NCBI GenBank assembly: GCA_020137815.1
Contig: CM035350.1
Span: 6,955,447-7,019,446 of the forward strand
Direction: 5' to 3'
Length of the DNA: 64,000 nt
Source: Hormiphora californensis
Taxonomy: Eukaryota; Ctenophora; Tentaculata; Cydippida; Pleurobrachiidae
The notes beneath the pieces were generated by a model. It saw only the letters and a program-made list of their open reading frames with translations. It made no database searches and was not told the DNA's origin. Position numbers and translations under genes: made by a program. This document shows positions 53,900-64,000 of this stretch, one piece after another. Every line of letters starts with the position of its first letter. The stretch's first letter is position 1.

Positions 53900-54540
53900 G
53901 TGAGAAAGGGAGTGGAGAGAAGCAGTGGTGAGGGGGAGAAATGAGTTTAGAAATGGCTGCAGATGTCAGCTGAAAGTGATATGACTGAATATCAGTATAT
54001 CATATGCACGATCGAATAAGAACGTCTTTATTCACATGCGATTTATGGCAGACCAATCTTTGCATTTGGGAGGTAATGAATTTAGGGACAGTTTCTTCTA
54101 ATTTGTGCCCTCACGTTTCTCTCCTTTCCGTATGCCACCTGAGGTCCTGTATTCACAAGCTACGAGACCTAATGTGGTTTTTACGGCAATCAAAGTTGCT
54201 ATTGTGATATTTTTTAAATTATCCGCTCCCCCACGTTTATGAAATAGTGGGAATTGTAAGACTAAGTGCATGCAACAATAAATATGGAAAAATGGGTGTG
54301 CGTTAGATGTTTGAGTACACAATTCCTTATCACAAATTGAACAGGTGAATCTCTCCTGATTATTATGATAAGGAACTCTAGCTAATCTGACACCAGGATT
54401 CAGAACCTATTTGAAGTGCACACCATACATGTTTCGCTCTGTCTCGTCCGAACACTGTTCGGAGGAAATAGAGAGAGAGGACAAGGATCTTTAGGCAAGT
54501 GCAACTTCTTGCTATGCTTCTGCCTACCAAGCTGTCCGGG
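53900..54540. other. No recognisable feature
   Basis: AT-rich sequence with only short, unsupported open frames. Confidence 0.5.
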
Positions 54541-54551
54541 GTACACAAATG

Positions 54552-55280
54552 CTATAATGGTAACATAATGGCCACATGATAGCCACATAATGGCCACATG
54601 ATGGTAACATAATGGCCACATGATGGTAACATAATGGCCACATAATGGCCACATAATGGCCACATAATGGCCACATAATAGCCACATAATGGCCATATAA
54701 TAACCACATAATGGCCACACCCTGGCCACATAATGGCCACATAATGGTTAAATAATGGCCACATAATGGCCACATAATTGTAACATAATAGCCACATAAT
54801 GGCCACATAATGGCCACATAATAGCCACATAATTGTAACATAATGGCCACATAATGGCTACATAATGGCCACATAATAGCCATATAATGGCCACATAATA
54901 GCCACATAATAGCCACATAGTAGCACATAATGGCCACATAATAGCCACATAATAGCCACATAATGGCCACATAATGGTAACATAATGGCCACATAATGGC
55001 TTCATAATAGCCACATAATAGCCACATAATTGTAACATAATAGCCACATAATGGCCACATAATAGCCACATAATAGCCACATAATAGCCACATTATAGCC
55101 ACATAATAGCCACATAATAGCCACATTATAGCCACATAATGGCCACATAATAGCCACATAATGGCCACATAATAGCCACACAATGGCCACATAATAGCCA
55201 CATAATAGCCACATAATAGCCACATAATAGCCACACAATAGCCACATAATAGCCACATAATGGCCACATAATAGCCACAT
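54552..55280. repeat. 11-bp minisatellite (GGCCACATAAT)n
   Basis: About 65 copies of GGCCACATAAT and AGCCACATAAT, with GTAACATAAT variants, over 730 bp. Since 11 is not a multiple of 3, every minus-strand frame reads the same 11-residue period (MWLLCGHYVAI type) and stays open by chance. Confidence 0.95.
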
Positions 55281-56320
55281 ACTGACGTGATGATGTAGGG
55301 GGTTCCACAAGGAGTTGCTGGCTTGTTATTGGTCCTCGACCAGGCTGCTGGCCGGCCCCGTGTCTCACTTTTGTTACCAACATTTCTACACGTCTTTCTT
55401 TCTACGGTCCGGGTATTGATTGGGGTTTGAATTGATTAACAGTCGGTATGCGGCACCAAAACAAAGGTCGCAATTAGAACTGACAGCAGCAAATCTGCCA
55501 TAACGAGCATTCAACAATGATTTGACTTGTTCTTTTTGCTGTTGTCAGACATTGAACAATCTGAACACTAGACAATGATTTACAGGCATGACCTGATTAC
55601 TCTTCACAGAAGACCTTCCTGATACTATCATGCTGTGCCTGAAGAGATTCCTGACAGTCGCATGCTAACCCTGAAGAGATTGCTGACAGTCTCACGCTAA
55701 CCCTGAAGAGATCCTTGACAGTCTCACGCTAAGCCTGAAGAGATCCCTGACAGTCTCATGCTATGCATGTCTACGAAGGATAATCACTGCATGACAGATA
55801 GATGTTTAATTTGTGCCCTAATTTTAGGTCCTTTTAGAACCGCAGATAGGACGAAATTTTGTCAGATAAGAGCATTGATAGGATTAAATTATGGCACATT
55901 ATATATGAGACATACATCTATCACGGTTCAGAATTAGACTGATGGCACATAAATCTTTCAAACGAAGAACGCCAGCAAAAACGATGAATGAACTCTTAAT
56001 CTTATCGCCATTGCATTATCAAGTTTTAGGATCCGGATTAGACAAATTTAAAGATCTTGTTGTTTTGACGAGCACCAGACGTCATACTACGATTATATCA
56101 TTTTAGATTCGAGATAATATCTTATTGACAAATTCAAAACAAAACAGATGGTCACCATTGAAAATAACTGGAACAAAGCTAGACGAGATCTTAGCATGAT
56201 ACTGGTAGTAAATCTATTGGAGAAGAGGTGGGCGACAAGACGAAGACCACACTTCTGCATGAACTACTCTTGTTCTAATTTTAACAGTAGTCACTACCTT
56301 CAAGGGGGTGACAAGCAGAA
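55281..56320. other. Intergenic region with a 37-bp minisatellite
   Basis: At 55615-55765 about four copies of CCTGAAGAGATCCCTGACAG followed by TCTCATGCTA are present. The rest (55770-56300) is AT-rich and has no supported gene. Confidence 0.6.
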
Positions 56321-56321
56321 A

Positions 56322-56550
<229 letters not shown>

Positions 56551-56876
56551 TATAGGAGGGATAGACGGTGCTTTCAGTATCTTCATGCTCACGTGGATAA
56601 CCAAGCACAGATCACAAAAAGAACCGCCCCCACGCTTTTAAGCTTTTTCGGCTACAAAATGTGGCCTAGTAGGCTGCCTACAAGATGTCGTATCGGTAAT
56701 TTCCAAGCAGCGTGTACAAGTATAACTATAAATTGTGGTGAAGCCGTCAAACACTGTTCAGAGACACGTCATGCACATTAATCAGTTCAAGACACACAGC
56801 TTTCTACATCTGAACACTTGCAGGCCACCAACAAGTCAGTTAAATAGATAGATAACTCAGTATAGTAACCCCAATC

Positions 56877-57137
56877 ATATGGCCTCCCTTGCACCTCCGG
56901 AAATATCCCGGAGACGTCCCCGGAGATCTCCCAGCTGGGGGGGGGGGGGGGAATTGCAATAAAAAACCACCAGAGACGAAATCTACTGCCAGAAGTGACT
57001 CAGTGACAATTCTGAATTCTGACACACTTTTTTGGCGGTGCATAACTTCTCGGGCGGTGTATCTATTATAGTCCCCCAGCTGGGAGATCTCCCGGGGACG
57101 TCTCTGGGAGATCTCCGGAGGTGTAAGGGAGGCCATT
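56877..57137. mobile_element. 260-bp foldback element with GGGAGATCTCC modules
   Basis: ATGGCCTCCCTTGCACCTCC at the left end is mirrored at 57118-57137. GGAGATCTCC(CAGCTGGG) modules recur within both arms. The centre is unique, with a G14 run at 56938. Confidence 0.82.
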
Positions 57138-57666
57138 AAGTTGTTGAGTGGGGTGAGAGTTGTGAAAACTCACCAATCCAAAGCCGGTAGATACTGTAAA
57201 TTCAGTAACTCAGTAGTTTCACATCTGTATAAAATCGGTCCCTTGTCAGCGCTGGTTTGTGTATTGCTTGATGACGCTTGTCAGCGCATTTTCCCATAGT
57301 GCAACTCTACACAAACGCGCGCACCGAGTGAATCACACTCGCGCCGAATACTCCTACCAAATCATGACCGCGCGTTCCATCGGTAGACCTTACGGAAGTC
57401 CGTTATACAGAAGTGAGACCAATCAATGACACGGCGAATTAACTGAACTTCGAAAAAAACGGTACGGTTTAAACAGAGGGGGAAATAAAAACATCACAAC
57501 CCGAGTACACATGCAATACAAATACACATTCAGGGAGAGAGAACGTCCTATGAGAAGTCTATATATCAAGTCTATAAATAACCCGGCTTGCAATACAAAT
57601 GTAGCGTGTCCATTATCCAGGGTTCTTCTGTAACACATATCCTTTGGATCACATCATGTGGTGTTT

Positions 57667-59492
57667 TCAGTAATTCAACCCGGATCCTGAGGGATAATGA
57701 GAGAGATATTAGCTAAACAACCCGCAACTTACAAACTGTACACACACGGGGGTAGACTCACACACAGTGCGAGTATACTACTGCTATAGACCTACAATGG
57801 CGACCACATGTTATCAATTACCAACCCCTTAGCAACACAGAGGTTGAAAATAGCAACTATTTAATATGTGGATTGTGGGACAATACCTGAGGCACCGGTA
57901 GCAGTTGTAGGCAGTACGTTTTCCCCGGCTACTAATCCTAGAATGAGCTGCAGTGGTACCAGCCATACACACAGCGTGAAGTAACCAATAATCTGGGAGG
58001 GGGGGTATTAGGGATAGCTTGAGGAGTTAGGATATTTTGGTAATGAAATTAGTAATTACCGCTCATCGCGAGCTCCCGTAATAGGGGTGACTTCGTAACC
58101 AATAGGATATTGAGGTAACGGGAATATAGGACTATAATAGGACTATATTTTTTATAGGAGCTAATAAACTCACCTGAGAGAAGGAGAGAAAGCGGTCTCT
58201 GAAGAAGTAGTACGCTGTGATGTGGTTTATAACCATTAGTACTGAAGGAGGGGGAAGAAATATTTAGCATTTTAATACGCATAATATCCCACTCAGTTAT
58301 ATAACTACCCCCAGTACTGAAAGAGGGGAAAGAAATATATGTTAATTTCTAATACTATCCCACTCAGATTTAACCGCCAGTTACGGGTGGGCCAGAAACA
58401 TGGAGCCACTTGGAGATAAGAATTGAAAAAATACAATCCTCTCTCCATTGTACTGATCCACATTTCAACGTGTTACCCTGTCAGTTGACAGGCCGATAAT
58501 TGTTAGGAAAGGGTTACTCTCTGTCAATCTCAATCCTCAGGGGACACTTTTTCTAGTAAATACACCGTGAAAATTACACTGTACATTGGAGAGCGAACTG
58601 TATTGACACATAAGTTATCTCAAAGTGGCTCCATGTTTCTGGCCCACCCTGTATTTTCAATTATTGTTACTAACTACTACCCGTACCCCCAGTGTCCCTT
58701 GGTTACGAAGTTACCCCTTGCCAGCGTGCACAAAGGTCGCCTTTAGAGGGGTTATTTCGTAACCAAAGTGTCCCTCACTGTTACCTATGAGTCCAACAAA
58801 TCGTAATGAGAACATGTCAATACAAGGGTAGTGCTGTAGGACCAGGAAGGCTACCCCTATCATAGCTAGCCCAAAGAAAAGGTGAATAATTCCCGTGTCC
58901 TCGAACAGGAATAGAACCACAAATGATGTGCCAACTACCTGGGAGAGAGAGGGGAAGAGTGTTAGAGTTTTTCTTCCTTCACACAGAAAATATTAAGATT
59001 CGGAGAGAGAGATATTTCGAGTTATAAGACGGCAGGGCACACATTTACGGGGACATAATGTATTATGTATGCTATGGAATAGTTGTAATATATATCTGTT
59101 AACCTACAACTTGGCTCCATTTGAATATTTGTTTTGATATCCCCGCATACTCCTCTATCATCTCAGTGAGATAGAACAACCCCGATGCTGAAAAGGGGGT
59201 GGATTAGAGAACAAAATGATAATGGGGTTTCCACAGTTCCTACATTTATAATCAGAATCACAAAAATAATGACACACTTGTACAAGTGTGATACATCAGT
59301 ACAGTACAGACTACAGTACAGACTACAGTACAGTACAGTACAGTACAGTACAGTACAGTACAGACTACAGTACAGTACAGTACAGTACAGGCTACAGTAC
59401 AGTACTTGTGGGGACTCACCTACACAAACAGTGGCGAAGATAATTTGTAGGAGGAAGGCGGTCCAGTGGAGGATGGCAAAAACAAAACCCAT
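57667..59492 (-). CDS. TEX261: TEX261/SVP26-family multi-pass ER-Golgi membrane protein
   Basis: Six exons on the minus strand with matching phases: 59492-59420, 59187-59108, 58938-58785, 58241-58174, 57992-57887 and 57686-57667. Conserved points are MGFVFAILHWTAFLLQIIFATVCVASGLFYLTEMIEEY at the N terminus, the VLMVINHITAYYFF helix and LVPLQLILGLVAGENVLP. The yeast homologue Svp26 is an adaptor for COPII loading of Golgi membrane enzymes; human TEX261 has about 196 residues. Here about 166 residues are predicted; the last exon gives only GSGLNY before TGA, so the C-terminal tail is short or a last splice differs. A partial second copy lies at 62411-62793. It is divergent from the secreted-protein gene at 60391. 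Confidence 0.9.
58039..58103. mobile_element. Short MITE, GGTTACGAAGTCACCCC family
   Basis: TTGGTAATGAAATTA at the left and GGGGTGACTTCGTAACCAA at the right, 65 bp, in a TEX261 intron. Confidence 0.65.
58386..58650. mobile_element. 265-bp MITE with TIR GGGTGGGCCAGAAACATGGA
   Basis: GGGTGGGCCAGAAACATGGAGCCACTT and its inverse at 58624-58650 bound the unit in a TEX261 intron. No coding capacity. Confidence 0.85.
58699..58762. mobile_element. Short MITE, GGTTACGAAGTTACCCC family
   Basis: TTGGTTACGAAGTTACCCCT to GGGGTTATTTCGTAACCAA, 64 bp, with near-perfect 19-bp TIRs, in a TEX261 intron. Confidence 0.75.
59297..59405. repeat. (AGTAC)n array
   Basis: CAGTA pentamers interrupted by GACTACAGTA in the first intron of TEX261. 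The duplicated copy is at 62600-62706. Confidence 0.93.
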
Positions 59493-59524
59493 CTTGTGCT
59501 AAAATGGAGTGTTTCATGATTATC

Positions 59525-59536
59525 ACCATGTGAGAA

Positions 59537-59606
<70 letters not shown>
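59525..59606. repeat. (GA)n microsatellite
   Basis: GA repeat just upstream (minus sense) of the TEX261 start; the counterpart at 62838-62875 is shorter. Confidence 0.93.
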
Positions 59607-59609
<3 letters not shown>

Positions 59610-60346
59610 GATAGGTTGCTATATTGTCAGTGCTCCATCTGTTTGGGTGGCAGACTGCCACCCAAACAGGCACTGGCAGTGGTTTTATATCTTTAGGCTG
59701 TGCAGTGTACAGTGGCAGCGATGTAGATCAATAGCGCCCCTCCCTCCCGATATGTATAAGTACCAGAATGGTGATCGTGAAGAATCTAACTTATGTTTTT
59801 AGCATGTAAATTGTAGGGCCATGACTAAATGTATGCTAAAAGCCGACCCGTTCCCCGGCCACAGCCCTTGTCTCATATAAGACCGTCCTCTTTGCACCGG
59901 GGTGTGCGATGTACAGTCAGTGCCTGACAACCACAGCCCTACTTCACAGCTGTACTATACGTGGGAGCTACCCACGTCCACACTACTATTTGGTCACACT
60001 ACTTCCTAGCAGAAAAGGACACTCCGGTGCACACACCCCACCCATTGTATGGCAGACAGACATTGTTACTTTGTGTCTGCCTCAGAGTTTGGAGGAGAAC
60101 GTCATCCAACAGAGATCATTGTTCAACGAGACAGAGCCCCCATTCTACCTTTGATCCGGACAAACAAGAAGAGCTATTATCATTCTTCATCGTCCCAGTT
60201 CCGACTAGTAACAATGAGACAATGAGACGCACCTTTTAACAAGAGCTCTAAGCTCCTTTTTTCACAATGGCGGACTCCCCGGTCCCTGTCTATTGTTGTT
60301 CGAGGTGACACAACGGCACGACAAATTCCTTTGTCCTCTTGTCCCG

Positions 60347-60354
60347 TTTAAAAG
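60347..60354 (+). promoter_or_regulatory. TATA-like box of the secreted-protein gene, copy 1
   Basis: TTTAAAAG 37 bases before the ATG, conserved at 63503-63510 in the second copy within a strongly conserved upstream block (CTTTGTCCTCTTGTCCCG). Confidence 0.4.
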
Positions 60355-60390
60355 CTCTACCTTCTACTTTCTGGCCACCATTTCTAAGCG

Positions 60391-60617
60391 ATGAAGTTTC
60401 TCATTTGTGTCGCACTTGTGGCACTAGCCAGCGCTACTCCTGACCATGCCACCAATATCAACTCTGCCTTCGAATCCGCGTTGAAGAAGTACCGTCCTGC
60501 GGACCATGACCGGCTCTTGAAGAGGGGTGAGGATAATGCGGAGATGCAGGATCGACTCCAAAACTTCCGAGAATCTACCCAGACTGTTGAGGATTGTAAC
60601 GATGACCACACCACTCA
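60391..60617 (+). CDS. Secreted protein, first exon (copy 1)
   Basis: The first exon encodes a signal peptide (MKFLICVALVALASA) followed by about 60 charged residues (INSAFESALKKYRPADHDRLL to FRESTQTVEDCN) and ends at a donor CTCA/GTAAGT in phase 2. The spacing F-x(3)-L-x-K-Y...R-x(3)-F...V-x-x-C/N vaguely recalls the I29 propeptide of papain-type cathepsins, where the exon after it would carry the protease; this is a weak resemblance. No second exon was found before 62340: the downstream intron is filled with a 26-bp minisatellite and C/A-rich sequence. The protein is identical to that of the copy at 63547. Confidence 0.6.
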
Positions 60618-60639
60618 GTAAGTTAAATTACCAATTTGG

Positions 60640-62340
60640 AATCACCACAAAACATAGTAATCACCACCCAACCTTCACCTTCCTTTCCATCACCACCCAA
60701 CCAACACCTTTCTTTCTTTTAGTTTTAGCTGTTTATTGTATTGTATTTTTATTCCGTCAACCCTCCCCCCTTCAACCCACCCATACCTTACACAGATTTC
60801 TAACACCCCTTCCAACCAGACCAAAAACACCCCTCCCCAGCAAGCCAACCAAGAAACACGCCCCCGAAACACGAAAGAAAAACCGCCGAACCAAAACCAC
60901 TAACACCCCCGCTCCCGCAAAACCACAACACGCCCCCGCCCGGCGCAAGAAAAACCAACAACACCAACCGACAGAACGCCACGACCCACTAACAACCACA
61001 CGCCCCCAGCAAAAAACACACCCCGCGCGCGAACAACGACAAACAACCCCCCCGCGCGAACGAGACCAAACACCCCCCCGTCCGAAGACGAGACCAAACA
61101 CCCCGCCCGCGCAAGTCGAACCAAGAACACCCCTCCCGCGCGAAGCATACCACAAACACCCCCCGGCCGAACAACCCAACAACCCCCCCCGGCGCGAACA
61201 AAACCACAACACCCCCGCCCGCCAACAAGACCAACACCCCGCCCGCCAACCAGACCACGAAAGAACGCCCCGCCGCGAATCAGACCAGAACACGCCCCGC
61301 CCGGCCAGCCATGACCACAAACCCCGCCGGCGCAAGCCAAACCAAAACACCCCGGCGCGAGGACACCCAACACGCCCCCCCGCTGAACCAGACCAAGAAC
61401 ACCCCCCGTCAAACAACCACAAAACACGCCCCCCCGCCGAAGCAGACCACGAACAACGCCCCCCGCCGAAGCCAACACACTACCCCTCCCGTCCAAGCCA
61501 AGACCACAACACCCCCCCCTCGCTAAGCCGAGACCACAAACACCCCCCCCGCGCTAACCTATAGCCAACAAAACACCCCCCCTCCAACCAACAAACTACA
61601 CCCCCTCCCAGCCATAACGCAAACCCAAACCCCCCTCGCAACCTAAAACCACAACAGCCCGCCCACCTGAACCAACCACTAACACCCCGCTCAACTAACC
61701 AAAAACCCGACCCCACCATCAACAAACACCCCCCCGCGAATCAAACACCACCACGCCAACCAACCACACCCCCCCGTCTGCATCCAGACCACTAACACTC
61801 CCCTCCCTTCTCTAATCAAACCACTAACACCCCCCCCCAACGAACCAACAACACCCCCCCCTGCTAACCAACGAAACACCCCCCCTCCAATCCTAACCAC
61901 AACACACCCCGCCCGTCTAATCAACCCACAACACTCCCCTCCCTTCTCAACCATACCAAAGACACCCCCTCCTTCCTAACCAACCACTAACACCCCCCCT
62001 CCTAACCATACCACAAGCACACGTCCCCCCCTCTACCTAGACCAATAACACCCCCCCTTCTCTAACCAACACTAACACCCCCCTCCCCTATCAAAACCCC
62101 TCCCTCTCAACCATACCACAACCCCCCTCCCTTCCAATCCAACCACTAACACCCCCTCCCTCTCAACCAGACCCAACCACCCCCCCCGCCCAGACCACTA
62201 ACCCCCCTCCTTAAGCCATACCACAACACCCCCCGCCAACCAACGACTAACCTCCCCCCTCGCAGCAGAGCACTAAACCCTCCTCCATCCCTCCCCCTCC
62301 CCTTTACCTAACCCCTAACACCCCTCCTCCTAAAATCCTA
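60640..62340. repeat. C/A-rich, T/G-poor low-complexity block
   Basis: About 1.7 kb composed largely of C and A (AACCAAAACACCCC-like degenerate motifs of about 20-30 bp), with CpG-rich stretches at 60900-61500. It starts with 26-bp CACCACCCAACC minisatellite units as at 63830-64000 and appears to be their degenerate expansion. The open frames across it, in several frames, follow from the lack of T. Confidence 0.88.
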
Positions 62341-62410
62341 TTTTCAAGCGACCGTGATAGTATTATGTATGCTATGGAATAGTTGTAATATATAATATCT
62401 GTTAACCTAC

Positions 62411-62793
62411 AACTTGGCTCCATTTGAATATTTGTTTTGATATCCCAGCGTACTCCTCTATCATCTCAGTGAGATAGAACAACCCCGATGCTGAAAAGGG
62501 GGTGGATTAGAGAACAAAATGATAATGGGGTGCCCACAGTTCCTACATTTATAATCAGAATCACAAAAATAATGACACCATTGTACCAGTGTGATACATC
62601 AGTACAGTATACATAGTACAGTACAGACTACAGTACAGTACAGTACAGTACAGTACAGTACAGTACAGTACAGTACAGTACAGTACAGTACAGTACAGTA
62701 CAGTACTTGTGGGGACTCACCTACACAAACAGTGGCGAAGATAATTTGTAGGAGGAAGGCGGTCCAGTGGAGAATGGCAAATACAAAACCCAT
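62411..62793 (-). pseudogene. TEX261 exons 1-2, truncated duplicate
   Basis: Exons 62793-62721 and 62490-62411 match TEX261 exons 1 and 2, with intact splice sites and reading frame. Exons 3-6 are missing, so a full protein cannot be made. The promoter is presumably duplicated too and may still fire. Confidence 0.85.
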
Positions 62794-62837
62794 CTTGTGC
62801 TAAAATGAAGTGTTTCATGATTATCATATCACCAGGT

Positions 62838-62842
62838 GAGAA

Positions 62843-62875
<33 letters not shown>
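62838..62875. repeat. (GA)n microsatellite
   Basis: Counterpart of 59525-59606 in the second duplication copy. Confidence 0.9.
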
Positions 62876-62877
<2 letters not shown>

Positions 62878-63502
62878 AGGTGAGAGAGAGGAGGCGATAG
62901 GATGTTATTGTCAGTGCTCCATCTGTTGGAGTGGCAGTGGTTTTAATTCTTTGTGCTGTGCAGTTGCAGTGATGTAGTTGAATGTTGTTTGAACAAGGCA
63001 AGTTGAATAATGATCGTAAAGAATCTAACTAATGTTTTTAGCATGTAGGGCCATTATTAAATGTATGCTAAAAGCCGACCCATTCCCCGGCCACAGCCCT
63101 AATTCACAGCTGTATGTGGGAGCTACCCACGTCCACACTACACTATTTAGTCACACTACTTCCTAGCAGAAAAGGACACTCCGGTGCACACCCCACCCAT
63201 TGTATGGCAGACAGACATTGTTACTTTGTGTCTGCCTCAGAGTTTGGAGGAGAACGTCACCCAACAGAGATCATTGTTCAGGGAGACAGAGCCCCCCCAT
63301 TCTACCTTTGATCTGAACAAACAAGAAGAGCTATTATCATTCTTCACCGTCCTAGTTCCGACTAGTAACAATGAGACAATAAGACGCACCTTTTAACAAG
63401 AGCTCTGAGCTCCTTTTTCACAATGGCGGTCTCCCCGGTCCCTGTCTATTGTTGTTGGAGGTGACACAACGGCACGACAAATTCCTTTGTCCTCTTGTCC
63501 CG

Positions 63503-63510
63503 TTTAAAAG
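63503..63510 (+). promoter_or_regulatory. TATA-like box of the secreted-protein gene, copy 2
   Basis: TTTAAAAG 37 bases before the ATG, in the same conserved context as copy 1. Confidence 0.4.
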
Positions 63511-63546
63511 CTCTACCTTCTACTTTCTGGCCACCATTTCTAAGCG

Positions 63547-63773
63547 ATGAAGTTTCTCATTTGTGTCGCACTTGTGGCACTAGCCAGCGCTACTCCTGAC
63601 CATGCCACCAATATCAACTCTGCCTTCGAATCCGCGTTAAAGAAGTACCGCCCTGCGGACCATGACCGGCTCTTGAAGAGGGGTGAGGATAATGCGGAGA
63701 TGCAGGATCGACTCCAAAACTTCCGAGAATCTACCCAGACTGTTGAGGATTGTAACGATGACCACACCACTCA
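63547..63773 (+). CDS. Secreted protein, first exon (copy 2)
   Basis: Same 75-76 residue exon as at 60391, with only synonymous differences visible (for example TTG to TTA and CGT to CGC near the AlaLeuLysLysTyrArg codons), signal peptide and donor CTCA/GTAAGT. The remainder of the gene lies beyond the window. Confidence 0.6.
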
Positions 63774-63829
63774 GTAAGTTAAATTAAACCAATTTGGAGT
63801 CACCAAAATCACAAAACGTAGTAATCACC

Positions 63830-64000
63830 GCCCAACCAGCACCTTCCTTTCTATCACCACCCAACTAGCACCTTCCTTTCTATCACCACCCAACCAGCAC
63901 CTTCCTTTCTATCACCACCCAACAGCACCTTCCTTTCTATCACCACCCAACCAGCACCTTCCTTTCTATCACCATCCAGCCAGCACCTTCCTTTCTATCA
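63830..64000. repeat. 26-bp minisatellite in the first intron of copy 2
   Basis: At least six copies of CACCACCCAACCAGCACCTT plus CCTTTCTAT, continuing past the window end. Two degenerate units are present in copy 1 at 60660-60715. Confidence 0.92.

Larger units (their letters stand above)
59061..60650. repeat. Segmental duplication, copy 1
   Basis: This block (TEX261 exons 1-2, a (GTACA)n array, a GA tract, the divergent promoter and the first exon of the secreted gene) is repeated at 62361-63800 in the same order and orientation. The coding exons are almost identical; spacer sequences differ by indels. Confidence 0.92.
62361..63800. repeat. Segmental duplication, copy 2
   Basis: Second copy of 59061-60650. 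The left junction is at TATTATGTATGCTATGG. Beyond it C/A-rich sequence replaces TEX261 exons 3-6. Confidence 0.92.

Noticed and set aside
54524-55267. 247-residue minus-strand frame with MWLLCGYYVAIM repeats
   Set aside because: It is the translation of an 11-bp minisatellite, open in several frames because the unit lacks stops; no splice or start context.
55790-56270. Possible retroelement fragment
   Set aside because: Some helical, basic open stretches are present, but I could not recognise reverse transcriptase, endonuclease or other motifs in any frame.
60527-61564. 345-residue plus frame and long antisense frames in the C/A-rich block
   Set aside because: T-poor composition removes stop codons in several frames at once; no domain, and codon use is that of the repeat.

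Overview
The window is nuclear DNA from an intron-rich invertebrate animal. The housekeeping genes are clearly metazoan (TPR, RPS12/eS12, NOP56, TEX261, a thioredoxin). They sit beside lineage-specific secreted proteins that pair a farnesoic-acid-methyltransferase-like domain with a sushi/CCP domain, an intronless rhodopsin-type GPCR and an NHL beta-propeller protein. Short introns, nested genes and this domain mix suggest an early-branching animal such as a sponge or cnidarian; that is inference, and no single sequence here fixes the phylum.

Layout. 1-20.0 kb: the 3' three quarters of TPR (+), at least 28 exons, with a GPCR gene nested antisense in one intron. 21.1-21.5 kb: RPS12 (+). 21.7-28.8 kb: NOP56 (+), 10 exons, whose introns carry copies of an H/ACA snoRNA-like RNA and whose last intron hosts a small secreted FA-CCP gene (-). 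29.2-30.5 kb: thioredoxin-like gene (-). 31.2-34.7 kb: NHL-repeat protein (-). 34.7-38.2 kb: foldback and tandem repeats. 38.3-40.3 kb: second FA-CCP gene (+). 40.4-52.0 kb: an 11.6-kb Mutator-like (MULE) element holding a broken transposase, an 8.6-kb satellite-filled inverted-repeat element, a 1.1-kb G-capped foldback element and a 69-bp MITE. 52.2-52.6 kb: two exons of an unrecognised gene (-). 53-57.6 kb: mostly microsatellites and minisatellites with one possible exon. 57.7-59.5 kb: TEX261 (-). 59.1-64.0 kb: a tandem segmental duplication of the TEX261 5' end plus a small secreted-protein gene, separated by 1.7 kb of C/A-rich sequence almost without T or G.

Three patterns stand out. (1) Several TPR introns have had the 3' splice site, with or without the first bases of the next exon, amplified into minisatellites of 3 to 19 copies; 5' splice sites are also tandemly duplicated, in TPR and in the thioredoxin gene. 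(2) Three unrelated-looking foldback elements share poly-G termini, arms made of short tandem repeats and exact 6-bp target-site duplications. They look like one unusual transposon type, and one of them splits the MULE transposase in a way that fixes its boundaries to the base. (3) The NOP56 introns contain a family of about 120-nt RNAs with textbook H/ACA architecture, one per intron.

The TPR (two exons), NOP56 (last exon) and thioredoxin (last exon) genes carry apparent +1 frameshifts in otherwise well-conserved reading frames. Uncorrected sequencing indels are the simplest explanation.
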